A stretch of 64,000 nt of DNA, from contig KL647295.1 in NCBI GenBank assembly GCA_000727475.1, positions 1,574,843 to 1,638,842 of the forward strand, written 5' to 3'. The first letter of the stretch is position 1. Each line of letters begins with the position of its first letter. Of the stretch, positions 12,979-25,400 are shown in pieces. Made by a program: the position numbers and the translations under genes. The notes under the pieces are model-generated. The model did no database searches and was not told the DNA's origin. It saw nothing but the letters and a program-made list of their open reading frames with translations. Source of the stretch: Sarcocystis neurona. Its lineage: Eukaryota; Apicomplexa; Conoidasida; Eucoccidiorida; Sarcocystidae.

Positions 12979-15071
12979 CTGTATGTACATACTCTCTCAA
13001 GACACAATGATGTGGAGCCAAAAGTGTTCCGGATGAAGCAGGAGAGGGGCGAGTGTGGGATAAGCGTATAGGTTGCTTGCTTAGTAGTAGGGAAATATGT
13101 ACGTCCATGCACAGATACGTGCTGTGAGCGCGTAAGTATGCCTGAGGCACTGCGAGTTTGTATCTCATCTCCTTATCCTCTTAAGTTGCTTGAACAATTT
13201 GTTAGAGGTGTAATGTGTTTGTTGTTTACCTCAATGACTTCGCATATACTTCGTTCATGCTGTAAGTCACATGTTAATGCGTAGGCCGCCGCATAGTCGT
13301 AACTCCACAGAAAGCCTTACCACCACCTCTACGGCGGGTGCCACTTGAATGCCATAGAGCACACGCGTTTAACATAGACGAGCTTCTGTGTCTGTCTCAA
13401 GAGTGAGAGAATATGATATACCCAAGAAGGAGCACATCTGGAAAATAAGTAGTGTGCCAGATGTGTAAACACCGCGTCCACATTCTGCAGTTTGGGACCT
13501 TCCTTGTAACTTACACTGAATTGCTCTCCTCAAAGGAAAATTCACAACGTTACACATTAGCAGTATGCTTCTGCGTCTCAAAGAGAGATACAGATTCTCG
13601 AAAGGGTGAACGAGAATTAACGAACGTCTGTCCTCTTAAGTTCATTACGTAAGAAAGTTAGTTTCTTGATAGGCATAGATGCTGCGGTGAACGTAGTGGA
13701 GAACTGCATTGTCGATGCACAACACCTTTGGTGTCAACGTCGTCTGTGAGCTCACAAGTGTGTTGCATTCATGGCGAGTTTGGAATCTGTGCAAGCATAC
13801 TGCCCCGTTGTAGTTGGAGAAGTAGAAATGTGTTGAACCTGCCGTTGGCCACACAAGATAGAGAGCCACTGGCGACGACATGAGAAAGAACGCTTCTCGA
13901 TGTCTCAAGCACAGTTTCTACGCCTGTTGGAGAGCTTCAAGCACCTGTCCAGCTTCAGCCATCCTTGCGGCATGCAACTGTTCGCTTGCGGCGCAGAGTC
14001 CTTATGTCCGATTAGTGGTACATTTAGGTATCTGCGCATCCGTGCGTAAATGTGCTGTATAATTCATATCTATATATATAAGTAGACGCTCAAACACATC
14101 CACCCATCCTCCCCTTCTTATATGGTATACGTACAGACGCACTCACGCATACGTGAATGCACAGACACAAGAAAGATACACAGATTCGCACATTCGTATA
14201 CACGTACAGACACCGATACACACGCGCATATACATAGGTACATTTATACATACATCCTCACTTACGTACATACATATGTACATACATACATTCATACATA
14301 CATACATGCATACATACATACATACATACACACACACATATTTGTACGGGTGTTTTTGCTTACATGCAGATGACGTGGTGTGCAGCGGTGGAACAGGCGT
14401 CGCAACGTCCGGCCCTCGGGATCAGTAGGGCCGTACACGCTGGCGAACCTTCATTGGTGTCTCGGACCGCCTTGCGATTTTCATATACAATAAGGAAAAT
14501 GCTCCTTTTTGCTTCTGCTGCTTTCTCGCCTTATTTTTTCGGTATCCCGCTCCGAACTTTTCCCGTACCTTCCGTGAGTCCTTGCATGCACACTAGGCAT
14601 GTTTATCAGAATACAGAGAGGTCTCACTATTTTTTTGTTGTATCTTCGCTCCTTTTTTCCCAATACGTGTTCGTCCTTAGCAGTTGGTGCCTTCCTCCAT
14701 AGTTGTGCGAATCCTGCTGCGATACGGGTTCACTGTGGCGCACGTCGCAAGAATTTCAATTTAGCACAGAACCAGTTTTTTGTTGTTCTCGTTATCTCGC
14801 ACCTCCTCCCCGCAGAATTATGTAATACAGGTTTATGCCTGCTTTTATTCTGCACAAGCGTGCCCTTGCCTTCATCAGAAGCGTGACTCCTCAGCACGCC
14901 CACCTGTGCTTCTTCTACGCCCCTTTCTGGTTCGTGGAACGGCGTTTCGGTGGCTCTCTGTTCACCGGAGCACATTACTGTGGTTCACTTGCACCCGACC
15001 TCATTTTATACTTTCTGTTCTCTCTGGGTAACCCTGTGCACAAATCCGTCAAATCGTTCGAATGCACCATA
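12979..15071. other. Intergenic, with a telomere-unlike ACAT microsatellite
   Basis: No gene is supported here. The segment 14100-14345 is a simple-sequence block dominated by acat/cata units. The part immediately before 15072 is the UBC9 leader; an open frame runs back in phase to 14835, so the 5' end of that gene could lie further upstream than annotated. Confidence 0.45.
14230..14342. repeat. ACAT/CATA tetranucleotide microsatellite
   Basis: Long runs of catacata units interrupted by gta and tca variants, ending in cacacaca. All frames are open because the units contain no plus-strand stop, which explains the Tyr/His/Thr-rich open frames read through it. Confidence 0.85.
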
Positions 15072-17268
15072 ATGTCCTCAGAAGCAGCTCACTCCAGTGC
15101 GTCCGGAGGCGTTGGTGCGCGTCCCTCCTCGGTGCCGTCAAGCAGGAGCGAGAGCCGCAACAGCAGCAGCAACTGCAACACCAGTAGCACCTCTCTGCCT
15201 GGTGAAGGAGTGGATAATCGCACTGCAGAGAAGGACACTTCGCTTGCGCCTTCCTTGGCTGCAGCGCCAGCAGCAGCGTCACCACCTGCTGTTCCAGTGG
15301 AAGCGTCTGCTGGGTCATCTTGCAGTTCTCAAGCAGCAGGAGGGACGGCGCTTGCGGCACCTGGGCCGCATGCTCCTTCTGATCCTGTGGCGTCTGTTTC
15401 GGCGTCGGGCGTTCCTGCTGCTTCCCCCTGTACCCCACAACCCAGCGGCCAGAACAGCGGTTCCAACAAAAACAGCCAGAGCAACAGCACTCCCATCAGC
15501 CAGAGTAGCAGCAGCAGTACCACCAGATCAGTCGAGCTCTCAGCTACCTCTACGATTGCAAGAAAAAGATTAGCGCAAGAGAGAGCAGCGTGGCGCAGAG
15601 ATCACCCTCCCGGCTTTTCGGCGAAGTACTCTCCCCTGGATGATGGCAAAGGCGGCCAAGATATCATGAAGTGGCAGTGTAAAATTCCCGGCAAGAAGGT
15701 ACACTCGCACGCGACAGCGGGACACCACCACTCGCGAGACCAGCAGAAGCAGGGGCAGCCCAAACAGCAACAGCCGCAGCAACAAGAGCAACAGCAACAG
15801 CTGCAACAGGAGAAACACAAGACTTGCAAGAACAGGACTAGCCTTGTCAACAGCAGCCACGACAGTACCAAAATCCCCAGCAGAAACAGCGGCAAAGGCA
15901 CCTGCAGCGACCCCTTGCCAACGGATCCTGCAACAGCAGCATCTTGCACTGGGGAGTCGCCTGTAGTACGCTCAGAGATTCGGCTCATCCCCATATGCGT
16001 CTTGATCGTGTGTACCGTGCAGTGGCTCTCAGGTGTCTGTGTTGTGACTTTTTTCTGCCCTGGACTCGCAGACACGTGAGCAGTAATCGCGTTTGCTTCT
16101 AAAAGAAGGAGAAAATTTCTTCGGTCGAGACCAATTTGAATGCTTTTGTGTAGTGACGCTAGAATTGCGACGGCCGCGCAGCACACATATACACACACAT
16201 AACCACGCTGTCGAACTGGCGTCACGTGTCTCTGCTGTGCAAGGGTAGGTCTACGCTCGTTCCGCGTATCTGTGCTTTTATCTTCGAGAGCGGCTTACTT
16301 CCCATGTATGTATTTTTGTATCTTTGCGTGAGGCGGTACGTCTCTTTTTGCTCCTCGTCTGTGTGTCCTCCTGTGCCCCTTCTTCTCCAAGCCCCCGCCC
16401 GTGTACGTCTCTCACGTTTTCTCCGGTTTTTCCCGCCGTCCTGCTCGCTGTTGTTCCTCGCCTCGTCGGTCTTCCCCCACCGTGTCTCTGTGCGCGCGCG
16501 CAAGTCGTAGGTGACGCATGTTTTTTTGCTGGACGTTTTTTTCAGGGCAGCATTTGGGAAGGAGGGGAATATTTGCTCATGATGGATTTTAGCGAGGAAT
16601 ACCCGAGCAAACCTCCCAAGTGCAAATTTAACCCTGTGCTTTTCCATCCCAATGTTTACCCCTCCGGCACGGTGTGTCTCTCGATTCTGAATGAAGACGA
16701 GGACTGGAAGCCGTCCATCACTATCAAGCAAATTCTCCTTGGCATACAGGTACCCGGCCTGCACATGTGTAGACGTCCGTTGATAAAACCAAAAGTATAC
16801 AAATGTGCCTGATCAGCTTTACATGGAGATATTCCCCTGTGGTGCCGTACATACACACGCATACAAAGACGGACAGGTAGATGCTTGTTTTTCTGGGTGA
16901 CAGAACTGACCTAGTAGAAGCCACACCACGCGGGTCCTTCTGAGCGTCAGGTCACGAAGGCTGCTACCCAGCAGTGTACCTATGTACACGTATACGCATT
17001 ATACAAATACCACCTCGTCTTACGTGTGTGGCTATCTTGATACATAGGTTCATTATGGTTCTGCATACGTACGGACGTTTGTGCGTCGGTGTGCTCAGCG
17101 GTGCTGGCTGAAAGAGATGTATCTTCTTCTTCTGCGCAGGATCTGTTGGATAATCCTAATCCTAATTCCCCGGCGCAGGCGGAGCCATATATGCTGTACT
17201 GCCAGAATCGGGATGAGTACGTGCGCCGCGTGAAGCAGCAGGCCCTCAGCATGCGACCCAAGGATTGA
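15072..17268 (+). CDS. UBC9: SUMO-conjugating enzyme E2 (UBC9)
   Basis: Exons 15072-15698, 16546-16749 and 17140-17268, all phase 0 with GT-AG introns, giving 318 codons plus stop. The UBC fold starts with [17 protein letters not shown], then CKIPGKK at the first splice junction. Exon 2 holds [14 protein letters not shown], the [14 protein letters not shown] active-site segment (catalytic Cys about residue 253, codon 16675-16677), [16 protein letters not shown]. Exon 3 adds the C-terminal helices ending SMRPKD. The core is about 160 residues, the normal length of UBC9, and the order of motifs matches human UBE2I. The product takes SUMO from the E1 and transfers it to lysines of targets. The odd part is an N-terminal extension of about 155 residues rich in Ser, Ala and Pro. 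It may be genuine, or the first ATG may belong to a different upstream exon, since a ctctcag at 15535-15541 could serve as an acceptor just before the core. Confidence 0.92.
15743..15890 (+). repeat. CAG-rich tract in UBC9 intron 1
   Basis: A run of CAG/CAA triplets lies just after the first UBC9 donor (15699). If intron 1 were retained it would encode a Gln-rich stretch in frame, which makes the exon look longer than it is. The conserved core resumes only at 16546, so this is taken as intron. Confidence 0.7.
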
Positions 17269-20096
17269 ATCCGTTTGCGTCGAGATGTAAACTTCCTGCC
17301 TTATCCCAGCTCAAGCCTACGTAAACTTGTCTCTAGGTGACCCCATTATAAATCGCTGCTCCGTGTGCTGCTGACGCTGCCGGCAGGATGACGGGAAGTG
17401 GGATGTGTACGGCCGGAGTTGTGGGTCGAATTCAAATTGAAGCACTTGCCTTCCTCGTGGGCCTCTCAGTCTGAAGAAGCCCGCGTCTTTGTGTACTGTG
17501 ATCTATCGAAATGGGCATGTGCGCACAGGCCACGTGTAGACGCATATATATGCGAATACTACCGCAGGAGTCCATCACCAAGTGCTGTCTGAGCCGTGCA
17601 CGGTGACACAGAGAGGTTTGAGTCTTAGGACTGGCGTGCATGTCTTGTACTTCCCCGCACCGCTGAGTGTCCACCACGGTCATAGATATGTATATATATA
17701 TATATATATCTGTATACGTGAGTCTCCTGTTTCGTGAGAAGTCGCAGACGTTCACAGAAAGACAATTCGAAGAGTCAGTAGAACACAGGTGTCAGATGTA
17801 TGTTTGCGTATGTTATATACGCAGACGTATGCGTGACGTTGTTTCAAAGTCGTCAAGCACTGCTTTGACAGTGCCCCACTGACTTCTCTGGTCTGTGATT
17901 ACAACAGTTGTGGAGTCGGCGGTGAACCAGGGAGCGCCCGCAGTTGCAAGACTTGTTGGGCATGTGCTGCTTTTGCGCGTGCGCCTGGGCCGTAGCAGGG
18001 AAGGGCTTCTCACAGAAAGCAGGATGGTGTTTGTCTAAGGCAGAGCGTGCAGTGACATCGCACTTCTGCTCTTTTTAGAACGAACTCGGGGATCGAGGAT
18101 CTAGCAGCACAGGGCGCTGTAGCTATTGTCAACCGATTCCATATCAATACGTGTTCTTGGCCGATGGTTATCTCTTGGGTGACCTACACGTGTATCCGTG
18201 TATAGGCTACACTACAGTGGAAATCACCGAACTCGCGTTATCCCGTAGACTCTCCTCTACCAGGCTTTTGATCTATATGCTTACTTCTCTGCATGTGGAC
18301 TGTTTAATGGGTAATATATATATGTAATGTACATATGTATGTATATATAGAATATATATATTATATATGTATATATATTAGCCACTCGTGTGCAGTCGTG
18401 GTTGCGGCAGTGGTCTCGTGCCCGTCAGTGCAGGCATTCTCAGTTCAAGACCCATTCAGCACCCAGACTGTCTGTGTGTGCGTGTAAGAATATCTAGACT
18501 TCAAGTGTGGTGTGTGCCGGTCGTTAGTGGCGGAGTATGTTCTTTGATCGAGTTGCCTGGATGGAGAGTTTTCCTGCCATTTTTCGAGTACCTGGGCTGC
18601 ATTATGTTTTTTTAAGAGGCGATCGTCGACTTCTTTTTTCGTGCGTCTCTTGAGGCGGCACAGCGTTGCCCTTCAGCTTCGCAGCTGCTGCTGATTTCAC
18701 CGTGACTAGAAGTTAGGGTAATATTTCGCTGTGCTGCGTGGACCTTCTGGTACAGCCGCACGCATCCGATTGTTGACAGGTACCTCTTGTTGACGTTACG
18801 GTCGGCTGTCGACACAGTGTTGATATACCTGCCGGTAGATTCAGCGTTCCAGGCCCATTTGGTATGCACAAATGATCGAGTCCGAGTTGCGCCCTAACCA
18901 GGCTCAGTGTGTCAGCCCGCTGAAGGTGGTGCTGGCGGAGCAAAAAGATTGTGTGCACCTCTTAACCTGCTTCCAGTGTGAACAAAGAACAAACACTTGT
19001 TGGCACCAGAGATGCACATGAAACCTGTATACACATTTTTCTGGGAAATTGACGAGTTTTTTGCATTAGCATTTCTACAGCTGAAATGTACAGTCACATC
19101 CGCGAAACGCTTATGTACAGATCTTGTCCTACTTGATTGTACAAAAGGGCAACCTTTCCAAATATTGTGTACACCTATCGTGTGTGTCCCCCTTCAACTT
19201 ACGTATGCAAACAATGTGTAGAAGGTGGTGCCACGAAGCATACGCACAAAGCACCATTCAGCGATATGTACAACTGTTACGCCCATGTTCCAGATTGTTC
19301 CCAAAGTACAACTTCAGTGTGTACGCATTGCGCGGAAAGAACTGATACGAGGTATACTCGCAAAGAACTCGTTCAGCCCGTTCACTCCAAATTTACAGAC
19401 TATATGAAGGGTACAAGTTGCGCATGTACGCCTGACGTGCAAATTAGTGCTCCCGATATGTATACCGGGTACTCATCCAGCTATATGTCCGTCTGTTAAG
19501 CGCCTATTTACAGGCACTAACCATTGTACAGTTTTACAGGCACCTTAAACAATGCAGAGATGCTGTGGGCCCTAATGAGCCAGTTTCTCTAGTGTTGCCT
19601 GAAGTGGCGGGCTCCGAATGCGCCCTGGCGCCCAGGTTTCCGTGACCGTTTTGGGTGGGGAATGTGGCAGTACTATGTTCGCCTGAACTGTGGAACATCT
19701 TGTTACTGACGATAAGGTGTAAAAAAGACTACTGTATTCTCGCTGGATAAGTGCCTCTACAGCGGGCCAGGCGCCACCCTCTGGTTAAGTGTCTCTGCAG
19801 TGAAGCAGGCACCACCCACAAAGGCCGTAATGTTGGTCACAGATCCGACCTTCAAAACACGTATTTTACCAGATGTGTCAAGAACTTTCGTAGAAGAGTC
19901 ATAGGGGAGGCCGGATCCACCGCCGGCTACTGGGTCAGAGGCGCTAAAACATCTGTCCTCCCATTCATGGAGTGGAGGCCGTACGCTTGTGAAACGTGCG
20001 CTTGAGCGGGACCGCGGCCTTGCCAACGTTTTTCATGCATACCCGTATAGCTGTACCTGTAGGTAGTTAGCAACTGTTAATAAACGCAAACACCAC

Positions 20097-20549
20097 ATGC
20101 GTTCGTGTCCTTGGATGGAGTGTTTCACAGTCGAAATTATCAGAGCTCCGCACGGGTTCAGCGCAGCAGAGCGGATACTTATTTCTGAACATAATACCAA
20201 ATCCTCATCATGGTTCCCGTCAATACGTCTCTCAAAATGTCGGCTCTTAAATGTATTGTATTCCTGGGCAACGGAACTGAACCTAACGCGCAGTGAGGAG
20301 ACAAAAGCTATTCCAGAGCCTCGTCGTACTAGGTTGGCGAGTCGAACGCCGCCGCTGCTACAACGGAGTCCAGGAGATTCCGCACAAAACACTGCTGAAA
20401 CCGTGGCGGGGTTTCACAACCCCGCATTATATCCGCCTGTGCTGCAACGCCTGTGGTCGGCTACAGTCAAGCAGAATGACTTTGGCAGAGAGAACGCAGC
20501 TGTCTGCGGCCTGAAACGCGTCAGCTGTAAAGTGGGCTGTCAGCCGTGA
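20097..20549 (+). CDS. Possible ORF of 150 codons, unknown
   Basis: Intronless open frame starting ATGCGTTCGTGTCC and ending at TGA 20547-20549. The translation is not low-complexity and contains no membrane segment or recognisable motif. A minus-strand open frame covers 20033-20392, so strand choice is uncertain. Confidence 0.2.
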   Translation: MRSCPWMECFTVEIIRAPHGFSAAERILISEHNTKSSSWFPSIRLSKCRLLNVLYSWATELNLTRSEETKAIPEPRRTRLASRTPPLLQRSPGDSAQNTAETVAGFHNPALYPPVLQRLWSATVKQNDFGRENAAVCGLKRVSCKVGCQP

Positions 20550-22207
20550 GCTACAGCTTAAAAAACGGCATCCCCTTTCATCCTCCAGGGCCGACTCGAG
20601 GCGGTCGTATTCTCGTTAAACATACATTCTCAGCGCCTGACGCATGCGTGCGTCAACGCTGCTCCTTGGGTGGGACTCTGCAACCTTCAAAAAGCAGAAA
20701 AATTTTCCACCGGTGAATCTGCCGATTTCCTGTCCCCATTTGTAGTACCATGACTCCTCAGCCTTGACCATTCGCGACAGTGTTGCTTTTTTTCACGCAT
20801 CTCTCGCTTCCAGCTTACGCGTACGAATCATGTGTGCGTATGCGTGAGGTTGACTGAAGCCGAAGACACAACGCACGTCCTGCGTGCACGCTGTAACTGC
20901 TGTCTCCTTCTCTACCCTGTATGTTGATGGACTGTTGTGGGTGTTTTTGTGTACACATTTTTCAGGACGCACACTTCGGCATTATTGAACCCCTCCGTGC
21001 CCAGCTTCAAAGCTGGAAAAGCTTCTGCCATAAATCACACTCTTCACGAATGCAAGCATTTTAAGCGACCAATACAATAGCATCTGCAGCGAAATTCTTC
21101 CAGTTCGTCGGCGCGGCTACGCCACTAGGCTCCCTTCCGTCTGAGTCGTCCACTGTGGGCGGCATCAGAGAAGACAAGTAGCTGATCCACACGATACTTC
21201 GTATTCAGGTGGTGCGGTGGATGCACAGGTGATAATTATAGTCTTCTGAAAGCGAAGAAGGCGACGTCCGCGTTCCTAACAAGAAAACAATGACCATTTG
21301 GCTCTCCGTCAATTCACAGAGAGCTGCGCTACTATTATGAAAAAAGCAAAGAGGAGAGTCCTTTGCAGGTGCAGTGTGTCTAGCTGGCCAGACAAGGCAG
21401 CCAACACACTAAAACACAAACGTTAGAATGTCTGCTTAAGACACTCCATCGGGAAGCCCAGTTTGCATTCCTCCAGCTCCAGCAAGGTTAGCTGCTCCAG
21501 TGAATCAGTGACGGCTGTTGAGCAAGAACAGGCTACGTGCGCGTGCATAAACGGATATACATAGTATGCCCATAGAGGAACGGGCATGTGTCGACCGCTT
21601 CGTGTCAGTCAGTTTGCGCGGAGCTGCTTCAAAGGCGTCGTCATTGACAGTACCGCTCTCACACCTTCAGGGCTGCTCTGGCACTTTGGCCAGGATTCTA
21701 TTTGTTTACGTCAGTAATCAGAATAGAGGTCGTTTCCCCACCGCGAAGCGCGGCAAGAATAATACACGATACACTCGAGCGATACACACATGAAATTATA
21801 TATTGACTGTTACTGAAATGTAAAGGCCTACACGCCTACGCACTCTCAACAGCTTTGTCGCCCCTGTACCGAGATGTGCGCAAATCGGCATGTTCACGCC
21901 AGTTAATTTGCAGCGGTGTTCAAGCGTGATAAGCGCTGAATTTGTAGGCCGGAGGATATTTTCCCGTGTGCTTCGGTGTCTAAGCTAGTCCCAGTCTGGT
22001 AGGAAGTCGGCGACACTTGCATATGAGACGGGGTGACGCAATGGAATCGTGCGCGTAGAATAATATACGGAACTTCACAAACCTCCACACAAACAGTCAG
22101 CACATTTAGTTGTTTACTTTTGCCTTTGAGACAATTACACGCATGTTCGTATGTATGTGTATACTCGCGTGCATCCCTGCGGACCCAGACGTACGCGTAT
22201 GGAGAGT

Positions 22208-22372
22208 CATCCGTACATCCACTTACGTACAAGTGTACGCCTGCACACTCGTAGAGGAAGGCGTAGAATCAACTGATGCACGCGTAAGTGTGCATCCGTA
22301 CATCCACTTACGTACAAGTGTACGCCTGCACACTCGTAGAGGAAGGCGTAGAATCAACTGATGCACGCGTAA
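22208..22372. repeat. Perfect-looking direct repeat, two 80 bp copies
   Basis: An 80 bp unit at 22208-22287 recurs at 22293-22372 with a 5 bp spacer (period 85). Both copies begin catccgtacatccactta and end gcacgcgtaa; I see no difference between them. It lies just beyond the 3' end of the minus-strand carrier gene. Identity this high suggests a recent duplication or an assembly artefact. Confidence 0.85.
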
Positions 22373-22429
22373 ACCTGTACGACCGTGTACATATGTATAC
22401 GTATGGTTACGTATACATTTGCGCACCTT

Positions 22430-25400
22430 TTACTTGGAGAGCTGGCTCTGGATAGCCTTCCACCCAACAGAAAACACCATCCCCTGCAACGCACAGAGCA
22501 AACGAAACAAGAAGCCTGGGCTTGAGTGGGACCGCAAGTTGTCCCGCTGCAGCAACAAGTGTGGCTACAAAATGGCGTGCCTTCTCGCAGCGGACGGGTG
22601 CTGCTCGATAAACGTGTGGTGGTACGGAATGTCACGTGCAATCCGTAAGCAGTAACCCACCAGGACTGCATCGGTTGTATGTGCGCTGAGTGCCGCCCCG
22701 AGAGGAAATTCATTCGTGTGGCCCGGTGGACCCTCACGTTACAAGACAGGATATATGCGTGTGAACACATATTCCTCTACACGGCCTGCGTACCGTTGTG
22801 GTTACATAAACACAGGGGAAACAAACCGGTGTAATGCTAGCGTGTGAAAGTCGAAAACGCGCCCTACGCGCCTACGTCGACCAACTGATCTCTCTTGCCC
22901 GTTTACGCACACACACATATGCTCGAGGATTTCCACACGCACACGTCGCTGCGTGCATTTGTACATACGCGTCGTTTTGTTTTTACAAGTTTTCTGCTTG
23001 CTTGCGTGCTTACGAGGTGCAACTTACGCCTGCACAAGAGTACACGACGTGTGTAGTCCCGTCTGTCGATATGTTTGCCTACCTGAAGGCCGTTGGTTAG
23101 AATTCTTGTGCCGAGCCCGCGGAAAAGCAGCCCTGTCACGCCGTCTTTGCTCAGCACTTCTCGCAGGGCCAGCGAGTACGTCATCGGTTCCTGCGAGAGG
23201 TATTTTACGAGAGCGTACACATGTACACAGATCCATTTCAGCTGGACGTGTGCACATACATACATATACATGTACACACCCCACCGTGTACGTGTACATG
23301 AGCAAACCTGCATCCACATGTCAGTATGTACGTGCTTCAAGTGTGTACAGTTATGTACTACACACCCCTCACTGACAGATAGGTGTCCATGCATGCACTT
23401 GTCATTTCCTCTGGCCGGCCTCCTTGTACGGCTTTCCCCCGTACTTGACAGCGTGTGTGGCAGGCGCAGCTCCACAGACGCAGCGCGTCTCGTTAATAGA
23501 CGGGCATGCTGGAGTGATACACGTGTGCAGTAGAAACTTATGCACATGCGTCCGTATCAATCATCACACCTATATATGTATATATGCACGTGCGCGTGTG
23601 TAAAGATCCTGGTGTACACTGCTACGGGCAGTGTGTCCACTGCATTCTTTCTGTCTTGAGCTACTATGCCGCTTGTAGTAGAAGCCCCTCACACACGGCA
23701 CTGCTGCGTCTGCGCTTGCGGGGTGTCCCGGGAAAAAATCACTGCACAAAGCGCCTTCTGCGTGTCTCCACCTCTGCAAAGTGACGTGCGTATAAGTTTT
23801 CTGCGGCTGCCGTTGCCGCTTACGACAGACGTTTGCTTGGTCGTTTTCAGCACGCGAATGCTGTTCGAACATGTGTCGCTGACGACGCTACTGACGAAGC
23901 CAATTAGCCCGTAGCGCACGTGCCTGCCTTGAGGCACGCCGTCGAACTGAGGCAGTTTCTCCGACAAATAGTTGTGGACAAAGAACCACGGGTAGTGGCC
24001 CACCCAAGTGGCTCCCATGGCTGCTACGGAGCCGTGATACAGCTTCGAGAACCCGTGGTGGCGAACTGCAAGCAGCAGGAGAGGGGACGCAGAAACGGAA
24101 GATGCGGTCACTGCAGCAGCAGTAGCAACAGCACACGGGTTTCCGCCTCCTCCTCCTCCTCCAGCAGCAGCAGCAGCCAAGACACACAGCTGCGGCGCAA
24201 ACTGCTAGCAGCACACGATACACGCTCAAGGCAGCACATCAAGCAACCGCGGCAGCAGGTGAGCGAAATAAGTGAAAGAGGAGTCACCGCAGCAGCTGCA
24301 GCTCCAGGGAAGACGGTAGCTGTCGGAACTGGGACAAATGTTCCTGCTGTAGCGGCTGCCGCAGCAGGTCACACAACCCCGCACGACCTCTAACTGCAGC
24401 CCAGCAACAGAGACAACTAACGACATATTTGTAAGCCACGTACACAAAGTTACTTGTGGACAGACAGATACAGAATGGGATGTGAACACGTATGTAATAA
24501 TTATACACACAGTTACGCCTCTTCCAAAGAAGAGGCATTGTGTGTTTCGGACAGACAGCAGTTCCCCTGCTTCCGAAGTGGAGGTTGACGGTATGTGAGC
24601 GAAGCCAGAGCCACACGGCGAGCAGCTTACGCCGAACAGCACCAGTCCCACCTATGGTCGACGGAGAACGGACTGCTACATGCAGGAGAAAGACAGCAGG
24701 GTTGTCTTCTGTTTACTTTTGCTGAAGACATGTGTTCTATGAGTAGCTTTCTTTACCTTTACGAGCTAAAATTTTGAGCCCTGAGCCTCCCTCTACCTGC
24801 TTCGTTGTCTTCCATGCTGCAGCAGCAGAAGCATCACCCCACAACAACAGCAGCGTGCGGGGCACCACCTCGCATGACCCGTGCTCCAGCGCGAGACAAC
24901 ACGCCAAGAACGCAGCAGGAGTCGCAGAAACACGTCACGCGCACCGCAGCAGCAGGAGGAAGCAGCGGCAGAAGACCACGCGCAAGACATTACACCGACC
25001 ACCCGTCGCGGCTTCCCTACGTACGCCCTTCTGCTGCGTCACAGCATCGCATCCGACTGAGAAACACATCTAACTCGTGCACACAAGCACACGTAAATCT
25101 TCGTGTACATAAACGATGTTGATATTCTGCAACTGCGCACCCACATATATTAAGTCGTACCTACTACAAATCACCCAGCTACCTATTTTCGTCTATACGT
25201 ATATAACTCTGTACCCTTTTCATTCTCTCTAGCTGTCTCTGCACACATGTTCGTAGCACATATCTCCACACCGCTAAGTTCGGCGCTTCAGCGTCGCACT
25301 CCTCTCGACCACTAGGAAACACAGGAAGCGGTGAGGAGACTGATAATGTGAGGAACAATACATGCACTTGTAGACACCCAGCCGCAGCGCGCTGCGCACG

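Larger units (their letters stand above)
17269..22429. other. Gene-poor interval between UBC9 and the carrier gene
   Basis: No open frame shows a recognisable domain. TA-rich microsatellites occur at 17690-17715 and 18310-18380. An open plus-strand frame at 20097-20549 (150 codons) has a mixed, non-repetitive composition and is the best coding candidate, but an equally long open frame lies opposite and neither has splice or family support. The two flanking genes converge, so the interval holds both 3' ends. Confidence 0.4.

Noticed and set aside
15570..15860. Minus-strand Leu-rich open frame opposite UBC9
   Set aside because: It is the complement of the CAG/CAA tract at the UBC9 exon 1/intron 1 border; poly-Leu is the shadow of poly-Gln.
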